DNA of 64,000 nt. Origin: Bacteriovorax sp. (GTDB lineage Bacteria; Bdellovibrionota; Bacteriovoracia; Bacteriovoracales; Bacteriovoracaceae). The notes under the pieces were generated by a model that saw only the letters and a program-made list of their open reading frames with translations, ran no database searches and was not told the origin of the DNA. Position 1 is the first letter of the stretch; every line of letters starts with the position of its first letter. Of this stretch, positions 9,093-18,736 are shown one piece after another. Both the position numbers and the translations under genes were made by a program. Where the stretch lies: NCBI GenBank assembly GCA_014377485.1, contig JACMPM010000091.1, forward strand, positions 1 to 64,000. The letters are read 5' to 3'.

Positions 9093-9934
9093 CTCATCTC
9101 CTTAACAAAATTCTCTAAATATTTTTCTTGAATTCGTATTTTTTTAATTTTCTTTCCGAACTCACTGCTCAATTCTTTTTTTCCAGACAAATCATATTTG
9201 CCAATACTTCCCTTATCCGACTTACCAGAAGAAGCAAAAAGCGAATAAGGCAACGTCTTGGCTTCATCCAGGGGTGAGAGTAATTGAAAGCCATGAACAT
9301 TAGATCGAAACAAAATTTTTTTAAGAACAGCGAGATCTATGAAATCATTAAAATCAGACAACAAAACAATTTCACGTTTTCTATTTAGATGTTGCATTAC
9401 AGAGAGATATTTTTGCATTTTATTTGTGTTGTCACTAATCTCACGCTCAAGATTTACGATTCCGTGTTCGGTAAGAATTTTTTTATCTTCAAGTGCTGAA
9501 ATAAAATGAGTAATTCCTGCTTCACCGGACTTTTTTGGGACGTGAATGATTTCATCTGCAATAATGAGAGCATGGACAAAGTCGTTTGTATCTTTAGCCA
9601 AAAGATATAGCAAACAACAGATTTCTATCGCCGCCTGAAGCTTTGAAACGCCATTAAAGCCCGTCAACATAGTTGCACTTGCATCGATAACGACTACGAT
9701 TTCTACGTTTCTTTCTTCGTTAAATGTTTTAACGTATGGGTGACCAGTTTTAGCTAAAATTTTCCAATCAATAAAACGAATATCATCACCAAAGTTATAG
9801 ACCTGATGCTCTTTAAACTGAAGTCCAGTTCCTCTAAAATTAGTTTTAAGCATCCCTACAGAGTGCGAATTCGCATTCTTAAAAAGATTGGCCCTAATTT
9901 TACCTACAACTTTTCGAACTTCAGTAATATTCAT
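9089..9934 (-). CDS. DUF58 domain protein
   Basis: The 281-residue protein contains the DUF58 hallmark around residues 35-70: GTGLQFKEHQVYNFGDDIRF followed by IDWKILAKTG and YVKTFNEERN. Next comes a VWA-like strand with VIDASATM, in which Thr replaces the second Ser of the usual DxSxS metal site. There are no membrane spans, so it is cytoplasmic. DUF58 proteins nearly always sit next to a MoxR ATPase, as here (16-base gap), and are taken to be the partner on which MoxR acts. It overlaps the next gene by 4 bases. Confidence 0.9.
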   Translation of the reverse strand: MNITEVRKVVGKIRANLFKNANSHSVGMLKTNFRGTGLQFKEHQVYNFGDDIRFIDWKILAKTGHPYVKTFNEERNVEIVVVIDASATMLTGFNGVSKLQAAIEICCLLYLLAKDTNDFVHALIIADEIIHVPKKSGEAGITHFISALEDKKILTEHGIVNLEREISDNTNKMQKYLSVMQHLNRKREIVLLSDFNDFIDLAVLKKILFRSNVHGFQLLSPLDEAKTLPYSLFASSGKSDKGSIGKYDLSGKKELSSEFGKKIKKIRIQEKYLENFVKEMR

Positions 9935-9950
9935 AAATAACCAGCCTTAA

Positions 9951-10904
9951 TTAAACTAAGCTCTTTGCTATTTTTAAAGCAACGTCTGCTGCTTTATAAT
10001 TATCAATAGCTGCTTCATAAGACAGAATTAATCTATGCCCCAAAACACTTGGAACAATTTTTAAAACATGATCCGGCGTGACGAACTCTCGTCCCTCCAT
10101 AAATGCCATGAATTTAGAAACGCGATATAGCCAGATCACGGCTCGAGGTGAAGCACCGGAAGTAATAATGCCATTGTATTCTTTTCTGAAATGCTCAGAC
10201 GAAGGTCTAGTTGCATGAACTATCTTAACAATTAGGTCTTTAATTTTTTCGTCTACATAAATGGCTTCTACTATTTCCTGAGCACCCAATAAATCATCGG
10301 TCGACAAAACCGCCTCAACTCTAGAAGAATTCTTTTTTAATTCAAGAATGTTTTTCTCTGCTTTAAAGCTTGGGTAATCAACATTAACTTTCATCATAAA
10401 TCGATCAAGCTGGGCCTCTGGAAGATTATAAGTACCTTCTTGTTCGATGGGATTTTGAGTCGCCATAACAACAAATGGAGAAGAAAGTCGGTGAGTATCG
10501 TCACCGATCGTTACTTGTTTTTCGGCCATGGCCTCAAGTAAAGCGGCTTGAACTTTTGCAGGCGCGCGATTGATCTCATCCGCTAATAATAATTGAGTGA
10601 AAATTGGACCGAACTTGGTATTAAATTCTTCATTCTTTTGGCTATAAATCATAGTCCCAATTAAATCTGAAGGCAGTAAATCAGGCGTGAATTGAATACG
10701 TTTAAAAGAGAGGTCACATAATTTACTAATGGTTGCAACCGATAGCGTCTTTCCAAGACCAGGCATCCCTTCAATAAGTAGATGTCCCTCACAAACCAAG
10801 GCTGCCATTATGGCATCTAATAAATTATCTTGGCCAAAGATAATCCCTTTTGCATGATTGAGTACAATATTGATTTTTTCTCTCGTCTCGGTGCTACTGC
10901 TCAT
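9951..10904 (-). CDS. MoxR family AAA+ ATPase
   Basis: This 317-residue AAA+ ATPase has Walker A in EGMPGLGKT near residue 45, Walker B in LLLADEINRAPAKVQ, sensor 1 in VMATQNPIEQEGTY and the LPEAQLDRFMMK segment characteristic of MoxR. MoxR proteins act as chaperone-like remodelers of VWA-domain partners. Here that means the DUF58, BatA and BatB products encoded just downstream. It starts 2 bases after the stop codon of the rRNA methyltransferase gene, so both are probably on one transcript. Confidence 0.95.
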   Translation of the reverse strand: MSSSTETREKINIVLNHAKGIIFGQDNLLDAIMAALVCEGHLLIEGMPGLGKTLSVATISKLCDLSFKRIQFTPDLLPSDLIGTMIYSQKNEEFNTKFGPIFTQLLLADEINRAPAKVQAALLEAMAEKQVTIGDDTHRLSSPFVVMATQNPIEQEGTYNLPEAQLDRFMMKVNVDYPSFKAEKNILELKKNSSRVEAVLSTDDLLGAQEIVEAIYVDEKIKDLIVKIVHATRPSSEHFRKEYNGIITSGASPRAVIWLYRVSKFMAFMEGREFVTPDHVLKIVPSVLGHRLILSYEAAIDNYKAADVALKIAKSLV

Positions 10905-10906
10905 AA

Positions 10907-12088
10907 TTAACCTCTGCTCACGTAATAAACTAAATATTTAATATAAAAACTTTTGTCTTTAAGTCCAGTCATTGGATGATCAAAACCCTGTCCTCCAAGA
11001 TCTAATAATTGAATCGTTTGCCCATTTCGGAAAGCTGCGTCTTGAACAGTTTTATCAAGTTCTTCATAGTTGGCGTAGTGAGTGCAAGAAGCAACAACCA
11101 TTATACCTTGGTCATTTAAAAGTTTCATTGCTTTCATATGAAGTTTTTCATATCCCTGAAGTGCTGCAACTTTATTCTTTTCTGACTTAGTGAATGCCGG
11201 AGGATCACTTACAATCACATCGAATTTTTTATTTTCTGCCAATGCAATATCCAGGTATTTAAAAACATCGGCCCTTACAATCTGACCTCTACCTGAGAAT
11301 TTATTCAATTCGAGATTTGTTTCAATAGCTGCTTGCATCTGCCCTTGATCGACAAACTCAACTGTGCCAACTCCTGCTGAAAGAAGATGTAGCCCCCAAC
11401 TTCCAACATACGAAAACAAATCCAAGCCTTTGTCTTTTTTAACATTTAATTTCAAAAGAAGTGATTTTAAACGTGATCGATTTTCACGATGGTCATAGTA
11501 GTAACCAATTTTTTGTAAAACATTTTTTGGTATTTTATATTGAAGATCATTTTCTTCGACTTCCAAATCGCCATCAATTTCAATTTTTTCGAAAGTTGGA
11601 AGAATTTCAGCTTTGCGATATTCTACGTTATCATAAAATAGAACTTGATGTGTAACAAAAGACTTTTGCAAAATAGAACGTATTAAATCTCTAAATCGAT
11701 CAATTCCAGCAGTATTAATTTGAACTAATATATATCTTTTATACTTATCAACAATTAATCCAGGTAAAGAATCATTAATGCCAAATACTAATCGTGAACC
11801 ATTACTATAATCACTAAACAAGGTTCTTTTTTTTATAGCTGTCATCAAAAGATCGTTTATATTTTCTTCTGCGATCTTGTTTTCAACTTCATTAGAATTA
11901 AAAGCCCATTCCTTTGTTTTAATTATTTTTATTTTGAAAAATATATCAGCATGAGGATTTACAAAAGAGAGATATTTTTTTTGAGCAGTAATATCTACAA
12001 GGCAAACCCATTCCCCGGGAATGAGGCCCTTTGGTATTTCCTCAACGTCTTTTTCAGAAAGCTCGCGCTCTCCACGAAGTATTTTCAT
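10907..12088 (-). CDS. rlmI: Class I rRNA large-subunit methyltransferase, RlmI-like
   Basis: The 393-residue protein has an N-terminal PUA-like region followed by a SAM-dependent Rossmann fold: GLDLFSYVGSWGLHLLSAG binds SAM, and VSDPPAF is the catalytic loop of the RlmI/RlmK family. RlmI methylates C1962 of 23S rRNA to 5-methylcytosine. The segment DYSNGSRLVFGINDSLPGLI is typical of these proteins. It opens the long minus-strand transcript; its 5' flank contains the hairpin at 12130-12160. Substrate position is inferred from the family. Confidence 0.85.
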   Translation of the reverse strand: MKILRGERELSEKDVEEIPKGLIPGEWVCLVDITAQKKYLSFVNPHADIFFKIKIIKTKEWAFNSNEVENKIAEENINDLLMTAIKKRTLFSDYSNGSRLVFGINDSLPGLIVDKYKRYILVQINTAGIDRFRDLIRSILQKSFVTHQVLFYDNVEYRKAEILPTFEKIEIDGDLEVEENDLQYKIPKNVLQKIGYYYDHRENRSRLKSLLLKLNVKKDKGLDLFSYVGSWGLHLLSAGVGTVEFVDQGQMQAAIETNLELNKFSGRGQIVRADVFKYLDIALAENKKFDVIVSDPPAFTKSEKNKVAALQGYEKLHMKAMKLLNDQGIMVVASCTHYANYEELDKTVQDAAFRNGQTIQLLDLGGQGFDHPMTGLKDKSFYIKYLVYYVSRG

Positions 12089-12129
12089 CGAAGATTTTGG
12101 GAGAATTTGTAACGTTTTCAGATAGGCCT

Positions 12130-12160
12130 CTAAGGAGATAAATTATTGTTATCTCTTTAG
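12130..12160. promoter_or_regulatory. Inverted repeat upstream of the rlmI-like gene
   Basis: CTAAGGAGATAA and TTATCTCTTTAG pair over 12 bases with one G-U, around a 7-base loop. It lies 42-72 bases upstream of the start codon at 12088 and has no T-run on the minus strand, so it is not a simple terminator. It may be an operator or a 5' leader hairpin. Confidence 0.4.
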
Positions 12161-12203
12161 TATAGAACGAGTTTTTTATTCTTCAACCTAGGAATTATTA
12201 TGA

Positions 12204-12240
12204 AAAAATGTCTTAATTGAGTCTTTTACTCAGTTAAGAC
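12204..12240 (-). terminator. Intrinsic terminator of the giant lipoprotein gene
   Basis: On the minus strand GTCTTAACTGAGT and ACTCAATTAAGAC pair over 13 positions (one G-U) around a 5-base loop and are followed by ATTTTTTC. The stop codon of the gene lies inside the ascending arm. Confidence 0.8.
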
Positions 12241-15200
12241 GAAGTGGCGGTCTTACTTCTTTAATCTTAATGCATGGGAGTAGATCATCAATCATTTGTG
12301 AAATCTGATCAAAATTTTCGACAAACATTCTTTGATTCATCAGCATAAAATTACTTTGTCCTGAATCAGATTTTTTATTTAAGAATCTTACAAGATTCGC
12401 TGGTTCATCATAGTGATAGTTATCCCTACAAGTGCGATCGCCGCTCTGACAAATAACATTTTTTGAAGTGAAAGCTAGAAAATCTCTAACTGGAGTAAAA
12501 TCAACTTGAGGTGACTGGGCGATTCTTCTAAAATTTTGCCCCATTGAGGAAAACCATTCTGCATTGTTTTGATGAAAAATATCTAAATAATGATAATCAT
12601 CTCTTGCAACGGTATATGTGTTTGTTACAAGCTTAGAGTCTTTAAACATTTCGAGAAGAAGATCTAAGCCTTGAGTCGTGTTGGCCGGATTAGCTCCAAT
12701 TTGAGGATTAGGCAAATTATCAAATAGTGATGTTTGTAAAATAAGAAACAAATCATTTAAAGCAAGATATGCTGTATTTTTCTTTGGATCAATTTCAGAA
12801 TTAAGTTTAGTGGTTAAAAAATAGAGTGCGGTGTTAACAGGTTTCACTACATCTATTAAACGTACATCTCCTGGGAAATAATTTTTTAATGTCGGCCAGT
12901 AATCAACAATTTTTTCCAATGCCAGAAATACCTGAAATAGATTATTATCAGCATATTTTTGATCTAATAGGCCGTATCCCTCTTTGCTAAAAACTATTTC
13001 GGGAGTTCCCAAATATGAACCCACAACCATGACTCTCGCCAAGGTATCTTCGACCAATCGGGTTTCGTTATAAGAAAGGGAAGCGATCCAGTCTACAGTG
13101 TTACCAAACAGGTTTTGCTTTTCATTGGCCGGAATAATGCTTAATTTTTTGATCAAATGTTCAGCCGATACTGAAGAAACTGGTAGGTCGAATCCATAAA
13201 GCAAAGCACGGTCGACTCTTTTAAATTCTTCGCTCTCTATAAAATTATCAAATTCTTTTCTTGTTCTTCCAACTCTGTCTCTGATAACACGTGCAACGTT
13301 ACTCCACGTGGTCATGACGGTCATATCAGTTAAAATTTTTCCGTTATGCTTTAAAAGAATTTCGTTTTTTAAAGGAAAAAGTTGAACTTTTTGAGCAGCC
13401 ATTGCTGAAGACGCGACTAAAGATGTTTCAAAGGTTTTTAAATATTCACCAAATTGAAGTCGCGAATCAAACCCTCTTCCGTTGTTTACATCCAGCAGAG
13501 AGTCATAAACTTCAAGAGAGTTGAGTGCCATACGAAGATCGCTGTCAGACATTTTACGAGCACAACGAATGCCTGGAATTTTTACGCATTTTTGTAATAA
13601 TTTTTTTCTAACAGCAACATCAGCATTGTAATCATTTCCATGAACTACCGCATTTAAAAAAGCAACACCGAGATAATTATTTTCAAAACGAACTTCACGA
13701 ATTACTGATTCAATTCTTTCAAGCGTTGTCAGATTTTCAACTGAAGAATTTCCAGTATCATTAACAAATTTTACATTAACCTTATTTACATCAAAAGACT
13801 TATCACTAGCATCGTACATATAGTGAAAAGTATCTCTTAAGCTCATGCGAAATTTTTTAGTTTTTTTACCATCAAGTGGAATGTCTAAGCCTTCGCCTTT
13901 TTTGGTTGCCTTCATCAGCATTGCAATAGGTGATCCTTTTTCTGCTTCCCAGGTGTTTTGAAAAACAAAAAGCATATCATTACCATAAAGTTTTACAGTC
14001 TCTTTTGTAGGACAAGGATAGGGTGTAACGACTTGATTGATAACTTTATTACAATCCTGTCTCGGATCATAATCTCCAAGATTTCTATTTTGAGCTTTTA
14101 ATAACTCGCCACTTTTTACCCAATCTCCATAATCTATAAAAAGTTTTCCCAAATTATTAAATACATTTTTTGAATATGTGAAATTATCTTCTCTCGTAAA
14201 AGATTTAACAAGTGCGTTTCGATGAAGAGTATTCTTCTCAGGCATCACGTCAATTAATGAATTCATCCATTGAAGGTTTTTATCTATTAAAGGAGCTGCT
14301 GATTTTTGATTTAAATGATAATTAGCTGAAGATAGCAAATAGTTTATTCCGTTTTTACTTGGAACACTTGAACCCAATGGTCCAAGTAAATTATCCATTA
14401 TCTTAGCCATCCCTAATGATGTGTTAATCATATACGGGCTAAGGATTCCATTTTTATCCAAAAGAGAATCATTGCCATTGGAAGCTTGTTTAAATTTTAA
14501 GTAATTGTCTTCAATTGCGTTTAACCAGCCATAAAGTCTAAATGCAATATTGGCACCTGTTACTTTTGAACAAGCTGTTGGAAGGCTGCGAAGCAGCTGG
14601 TAAAAACCATTTTGGATGTCAGTAAACTTTTGCATACAATCAATGACTTCTTTTGCATCATAATCAACATCTAAGCCAGCATCATAACTAACTTTAAACT
14701 TGTAGCGCTCGCTTCTAGATCGAATAATGTAATTATCAGATTTAATATATTGCAACTCTTCTGCCGCTAGTTTGTTAATACTTTGGCCATTAGAAATTAC
14801 TTCTAGGACCTTAAGGATTTGATCTCTAGAGAAGAATTTTTTAAAATCTAACAGTGTTTCTTTTCCAGCAAATTTAGAGAAAAGCTCCTGCAGTGTAAGA
14901 TAAGACATATCTTCACTTTCAGGTGTCCCCATCCATTTGTTTTTGAAGATAGGCTGAACTTCCTTTAAGTCATCCAGAAACTTAGTGTAAAAATCAAACA
15001 AGAGAACAAAGTTAGTGCCTTTATCAAAATGTCGATCAACAAAATTGAAAACAAAGTTCTTTTCTTCAGGTGTAAAGAAAGTCCAGAAATCCGCGACACC
15101 TTTAAAGCGAGTATCGTTTTCAGGGCGGCCGATTGACTGAACAAGTTGCCCAAGACTAATATATCCTTCCGGTGGAAGACTCTTAACAACGTCGAATACC

Positions 15201-16531
15201 ACTGGATAAAAATTACGCGTACTAGATATTATATTTGAGTTAAGGGCATTACCCGCTGAAAAAATATCTCCTGTGATTAGGTCAAACAGGTAAAGATTTT
15301 CAGCAAAAGTCTTATCCGGGTCACCTTTAGCTGTTGATTGAGAGATTAAAAACTTAACGAGATCATAATATTTTTTCTCGCCTAAAAACTCTGCGAAATG
15401 AGTCAGAAGTTTTATAAAATTAACATTGTAATGATTGGACTCAAGTTCTTTGCAAACTTCTGTCGATAGTTTTAATCCTAAAATATCCGTTGCTGAATAA
15501 TCATAGAAATTTTTATAATCTTTATTTTTAAGAACACCAACGTATTCTGACAAGTGAATTTTAAAATCAAATTCAATTAAGTCATTGGGCGATGCCGTGC
15601 TTTTTATTGAACAGACAAGTCCTCCATTATAGGCTTTTTCAAGGTTTTTAATTTCACCTACGAATTCTGGATTCGCTAATACTGGGTACTCCAAAAGATC
15701 TCGAAATTTCTCTCGATTCATTTTCAAGTCTTGGATCCATTGGTAAATCCACGGTACGTCCCCATTTTGATTTCCAGTTAGAAGAATTTTACTAACGAAC
15801 TCTCGGTCTTCATCAGAAAATCCGGCTCGCACTTTAGCCGCAATTGAATCCACTAATTGTAATCTTGCTGGAACGTATAAAGGAGAAACTCTAAATTTAT
15901 TAATTTCGGTTCTCAAATCTTCTTGATGCCCATCAAGTGCTTTTACAGTAAGTTTTAAAAACTGTGACAGATTATCGATGCTCTCAGGACTTGTATCTAT
16001 TAACTTGATGATATTTTTTAATGATTTTTTTTCAGGTATCCGACCCATGCGAGTTAAACAGATAGGATCCAGTTGGTTATCCACACAAGTGAAAAGAGCT
16101 TTTGTTGAGTCAAAAAAATTGGTTTCGTTTAATGCAACAATCACATAACTAAGGTTGTCTAATCCGCCTTTTGAGTCCAATTCGCGAATATTTTTAAAAA
16201 CTCGATCTCTTCTTTGCTGGTTTTCGATAAAGGACTGGTCAATCGGGGCCATCATATGGTCCCAGGAAGCCGCAGTTATTTTATTCATTGATTGAAACAT
16301 GTTAGGGAATTGTTCGTCCCATTTGGTACAAACAAAAAGTTGAAGCATGTTTTGATAAAGAAGAACGCCTTTATTAAAATTAACTTTTGAGCAAGCTTCG
16401 AGTCTTTGAATTTCTCGTGAACCTTTTACTTCCTCTGAGGCAATTTCGGGGGATTTCTGTTTTGAACAAGAAACAATCAATAAAATTGAAAGAATTAAAA
16501 ATGAATAGAGAGACTGTTTAGTCCATTTCAC
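12230..16531 (-). CDS. Giant lipoprotein of unknown function (1433 residues)
   Basis: The N-terminus is a lipoprotein signal: a hydrophobic stretch (LYSFLILSILLIVSC) with lipobox IVSC and the acylated cysteine at about residue 22. The following KQK gives no inner-membrane retention aspartate at +2, so outer-membrane sorting is plausible. The rest is a long, mostly helical, soluble protein with scattered cysteines (for example CQSGDRTCRDNYHYD near the C-terminus). I recognise no domain, repeat or catalytic motif. Very large lipoproteins of this sort occur in Bdellovibrionota. It lies 12 bases after a secreted-protein gene and ends in its own terminator, so the two form a small operon. Confidence 0.85.
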   Translation of the reverse strand: MKWTKQSLYSFLILSILLIVSCSKQKSPEIASEEVKGSREIQRLEACSKVNFNKGVLLYQNMLQLFVCTKWDEQFPNMFQSMNKITAASWDHMMAPIDQSFIENQQRRDRVFKNIRELDSKGGLDNLSYVIVALNETNFFDSTKALFTCVDNQLDPICLTRMGRIPEKKSLKNIIKLIDTSPESIDNLSQFLKLTVKALDGHQEDLRTEINKFRVSPLYVPARLQLVDSIAAKVRAGFSDEDREFVSKILLTGNQNGDVPWIYQWIQDLKMNREKFRDLLEYPVLANPEFVGEIKNLEKAYNGGLVCSIKSTASPNDLIEFDFKIHLSEYVGVLKNKDYKNFYDYSATDILGLKLSTEVCKELESNHYNVNFIKLLTHFAEFLGEKKYYDLVKFLISQSTAKGDPDKTFAENLYLFDLITGDIFSAGNALNSNIISSTRNFYPVVFDVVKSLPPEGYISLGQLVQSIGRPENDTRFKGVADFWTFFTPEEKNFVFNFVDRHFDKGTNFVLLFDFYTKFLDDLKEVQPIFKNKWMGTPESEDMSYLTLQELFSKFAGKETLLDFKKFFSRDQILKVLEVISNGQSINKLAAEELQYIKSDNYIIRSRSERYKFKVSYDAGLDVDYDAKEVIDCMQKFTDIQNGFYQLLRSLPTACSKVTGANIAFRLYGWLNAIEDNYLKFKQASNGNDSLLDKNGILSPYMINTSLGMAKIMDNLLGPLGSSVPSKNGINYLLSSANYHLNQKSAAPLIDKNLQWMNSLIDVMPEKNTLHRNALVKSFTREDNFTYSKNVFNNLGKLFIDYGDWVKSGELLKAQNRNLGDYDPRQDCNKVINQVVTPYPCPTKETVKLYGNDMLFVFQNTWEAEKGSPIAMLMKATKKGEGLDIPLDGKKTKKFRMSLRDTFHYMYDASDKSFDVNKVNVKFVNDTGNSSVENLTTLERIESVIREVRFENNYLGVAFLNAVVHGNDYNADVAVRKKLLQKCVKIPGIRCARKMSDSDLRMALNSLEVYDSLLDVNNGRGFDSRLQFGEYLKTFETSLVASSAMAAQKVQLFPLKNEILLKHNGKILTDMTVMTTWSNVARVIRDRVGRTRKEFDNFIESEEFKRVDRALLYGFDLPVSSVSAEHLIKKLSIIPANEKQNLFGNTVDWIASLSYNETRLVEDTLARVMVVGSYLGTPEIVFSKEGYGLLDQKYADNNLFQVFLALEKIVDYWPTLKNYFPGDVRLIDVVKPVNTALYFLTTKLNSEIDPKKNTAYLALNDLFLILQTSLFDNLPNPQIGANPANTTQGLDLLLEMFKDSKLVTNTYTVARDDYHYLDIFHQNNAEWFSSMGQNFRRIAQSPQVDFTPVRDFLAFTSKNVICQSGDRTCRDNYHYDEPANLVRFLNKKSDSGQSNFMLMNQRMFVENFDQISQMIDDLLPCIKIKEVRPPLRLN

Positions 16532-16543
16532 TAATAATAACCC

Positions 16544-17365
16544 TTATTTTTTTGTACCCGAATTAATATATCTCTGAGCTTTGCCAGTATTCACTTCATA
16601 CTTAGTAAATCGTATCGTGGATCCTGTTTCATTCTTAACTTTCTTTTCTTTCTCTTTTTCTGTTTTAGGGATGGTGATTTCCGAAATATTTTTTATCGTA
16701 ATTTTCGAAGGAAATCCAACTCCATTTACGCTGACGTAATCTAGATCATTAACGCTGGTAAGGAGAGCAGCCCCCTGTCTAGATGTTAGAGTGATCTTGT
16801 CTAAAACCAATTTATTATTACTCCAGGATTTTGGAGAATGATTAAATTCTGTTTTTACAGCCGACATTGGAGCTCTGGTTTCAACTGTTTTCAATTGACC
16901 TGATTTATCAATGACAATATCTACTTCCGGCACGGCCATTGTATAAGTTGCGTCTATGGCACGTATAAGTTTTCCATCAGCAATGGGTTCAGCTTTCAAA
17001 GTATATCCTTTGAATTTATCAGAAAACTTCTCAGGCAATACAAACTCCAACTTCCCTTTAATTAAAGAAATTAAATCAGCTTTAACTTCTTCAAATCCTT
17101 TTGGAAGTCCCTGGACTTCAATTAAGTATTGAGAGGGGGACATCCAGTAAATTTTGAACGAGACATCTACTAATTTACCTAACACTAAATTCTTAGATAA
17201 CATCTCTGTTAAATTGTCTATGCGAGCTTCAAAAACTAAATCGCTAACTCCACTTTTTTGAGGAGCATAGCTTCTAATTTCAAATTGTTCGAGTTCTTCA
17301 ATTTTTTCTTGTGCCCAAGTAACACTTGTTGCAGCCAATAGTATAAATAGTAAAAGTTGTTTCAT
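16544..17365 (-). CDS. Secreted protein of unknown function
   Basis: I place the start at the ATG at 17363-17365, 19 codons inside the longest open frame. It is preceded by AAGGTGG on the minus strand and gives a clean signal peptide, MKQLLLFILLAATSVTWA, with cleavage after residue 18. The mature part (about 255 residues) is beta-rich and ends in a lysine-rich tail (KTEKEKEKKVKNETGS). No family is recognised. It precedes the giant lipoprotein gene by 12 bases, so the two envelope proteins are probably made together. Confidence 0.8.
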   Translation of the reverse strand: MKQLLLFILLAATSVTWAQEKIEELEQFEIRSYAPQKSGVSDLVFEARIDNLTEMLSKNLVLGKLVDVSFKIYWMSPSQYLIEVQGLPKGFEEVKADLISLIKGKLEFVLPEKFSDKFKGYTLKAEPIADGKLIRAIDATYTMAVPEVDIVIDKSGQLKTVETRAPMSAVKTEFNHSPKSWSNNKLVLDKITLTSRQGAALLTSVNDLDYVSVNGVGFPSKITIKNISEITIPKTEKEKEKKVKNETGSTIRFTKYEVNTGKAQRYINSGTKK

Positions 17366-17428
17366 TAACGTTTCCACCTTATTAATCTCTTTTATTGTAT
17401 AGATAGGACGCATAGCAATCAAACTATG

Positions 17429-18736
17429 CTACAAAATGGAAATTATTTCTTTCCAATTGCTATATAGGCACCTTAAATGTTTTGGTTTTTTTACAGTAAC
17501 CGCACCTTTGATTCCCTTAACTCCTTTTATGTTCTTTACCTGAGTGTATATAACGGGTATTTCCAAAATTTCTAACTTTGAAAAATCACGAAGCATGGAT
17601 GCAATAGCTCCTAAATCATCAAATGATAACTTTGTAAAATCATCGGTTTTTATTATGCAATGAGAGCCGGTGTAATTTTCAACATGAAACCAATAATGGT
17701 CTTTGGATGCTTGCGCCCGAATCCAATCATTGCTACTTGCATCCAGCCCCATAACTCCAGATAGATTTTTTAATTTGAAATTCTTGATATTGAAATTGTT
17801 ATTTTGAGACTTGCTAAGTTTTTGATGAGTAATCCATAAAGGTTGGATTACTTTTTCCTTTGTCACTTCAAAGTCAAATTCTCCTCGTTTAACATTTTCA
17901 AATTCAATTTGCGACTCTTCCAGGCGATTCGTTAAGATCTCTTCTGCTTTTTTGAGTTTTTTAATTTTTTTAAAAACAACATCACGTTTATGCCAGGGCG
18001 AAGTAAGACCAAATAATTTAATTTTTTGTCCATATATTTTTAATTCATCTGAATCCAGGTCAATACGATTTTCTTTTAAATCATCTTGCAATAAATTCCA
18101 GTTTTTTACGACCTCAAGATCTTCTGAAATATTATTAATTTTCCTCGTTAGGAATTTTTCTTTTTTGCGCTGAATAGGTTGACCGCTAATTTTCTTTTCT
18201 TCATCTTTTAAATAATCGGCAATACTCCATATTTTCTGACTAGGTGTATTGGCAATTCTATCCGGTCCAAAGGGATCAACTAATGAAAGTAAATCTTTTG
18301 ACTCTAGAGTTTCACCACTCCAGCTTAAGTAAACTTCTTCCTTTGATTGCTTGGCAAAAAAAAGCTGCCTTTCTTTATAACCAAACAAGAAGGCATTGTC
18401 CGAATGGTCGTTTTTAAAATGAAAAAGACTTACCATGCTTTTATCGTCTACTTCCATTTTACCAAGCCTAGCACCAACTAAATATTTTCTTAAATAATCT
18501 AATAAACGGTCTTGAACCCTCAAAAATGAAGGTGGAAGTTTATCCGCTAGAAAGATCCCCTGATACTGATTTCCCCTGCCAATGTAGATAGCTACAGACT
18601 TACCAGGAAAGCGGACACCTAAAACTAAAAAGTGAGGCGTCGTATAGGCTTTCTGGAGAGGATAAAATTCATTTTTTGAGAATAAACTGTTATATTCTTC
18701 ACTGATCATTTTTAATTGCTGGTGAGTCTGTAACAT
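17429..18736 (-). CDS. rqcH: NFACT (RqcH/Tae2-like) ribosome quality control protein
   Basis: The protein has 435 residues: an NFACT-N-like part (1-160), a short coiled coil (about 220-300) and an NFACT-R domain with GLDASSNDWIRAQASKDHYW and FHVENYTGSHCIIKT. NFACT-R is the most diagnostic part. RqcH binds stalled 50S-peptidyl-tRNA complexes and adds C-terminal alanine tails. It is about 130 residues shorter than Bacillus RqcH, mainly in the middle. The first ATG overlaps the mutS2 ATG on the other strand. An internal ATG at 18707-18709 (MISEEY) is the alternative start. Where family members have the DR motif needed for tailing I see DK (EVDDKSMV), judged by eye. The name is by family, not proven activity. 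Confidence 0.75.
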   Translation of the reverse strand: MLQTHQQLKMISEEYNSLFSKNEFYPLQKAYTTPHFLVLGVRFPGKSVAIYIGRGNQYQGIFLADKLPPSFLRVQDRLLDYLRKYLVGARLGKMEVDDKSMVSLFHFKNDHSDNAFLFGYKERQLFFAKQSKEEVYLSWSGETLESKDLLSLVDPFGPDRIANTPSQKIWSIADYLKDEEKKISGQPIQRKKEKFLTRKINNISEDLEVVKNWNLLQDDLKENRIDLDSDELKIYGQKIKLFGLTSPWHKRDVVFKKIKKLKKAEEILTNRLEESQIEFENVKRGEFDFEVTKEKVIQPLWITHQKLSKSQNNNFNIKNFKLKNLSGVMGLDASSNDWIRAQASKDHYWFHVENYTGSHCIIKTDDFTKLSFDDLGAIASMLRDFSKLEILEIPVIYTQVKNIKGVKGIKGAVTVKKPKHLRCLYSNWKEIISIL

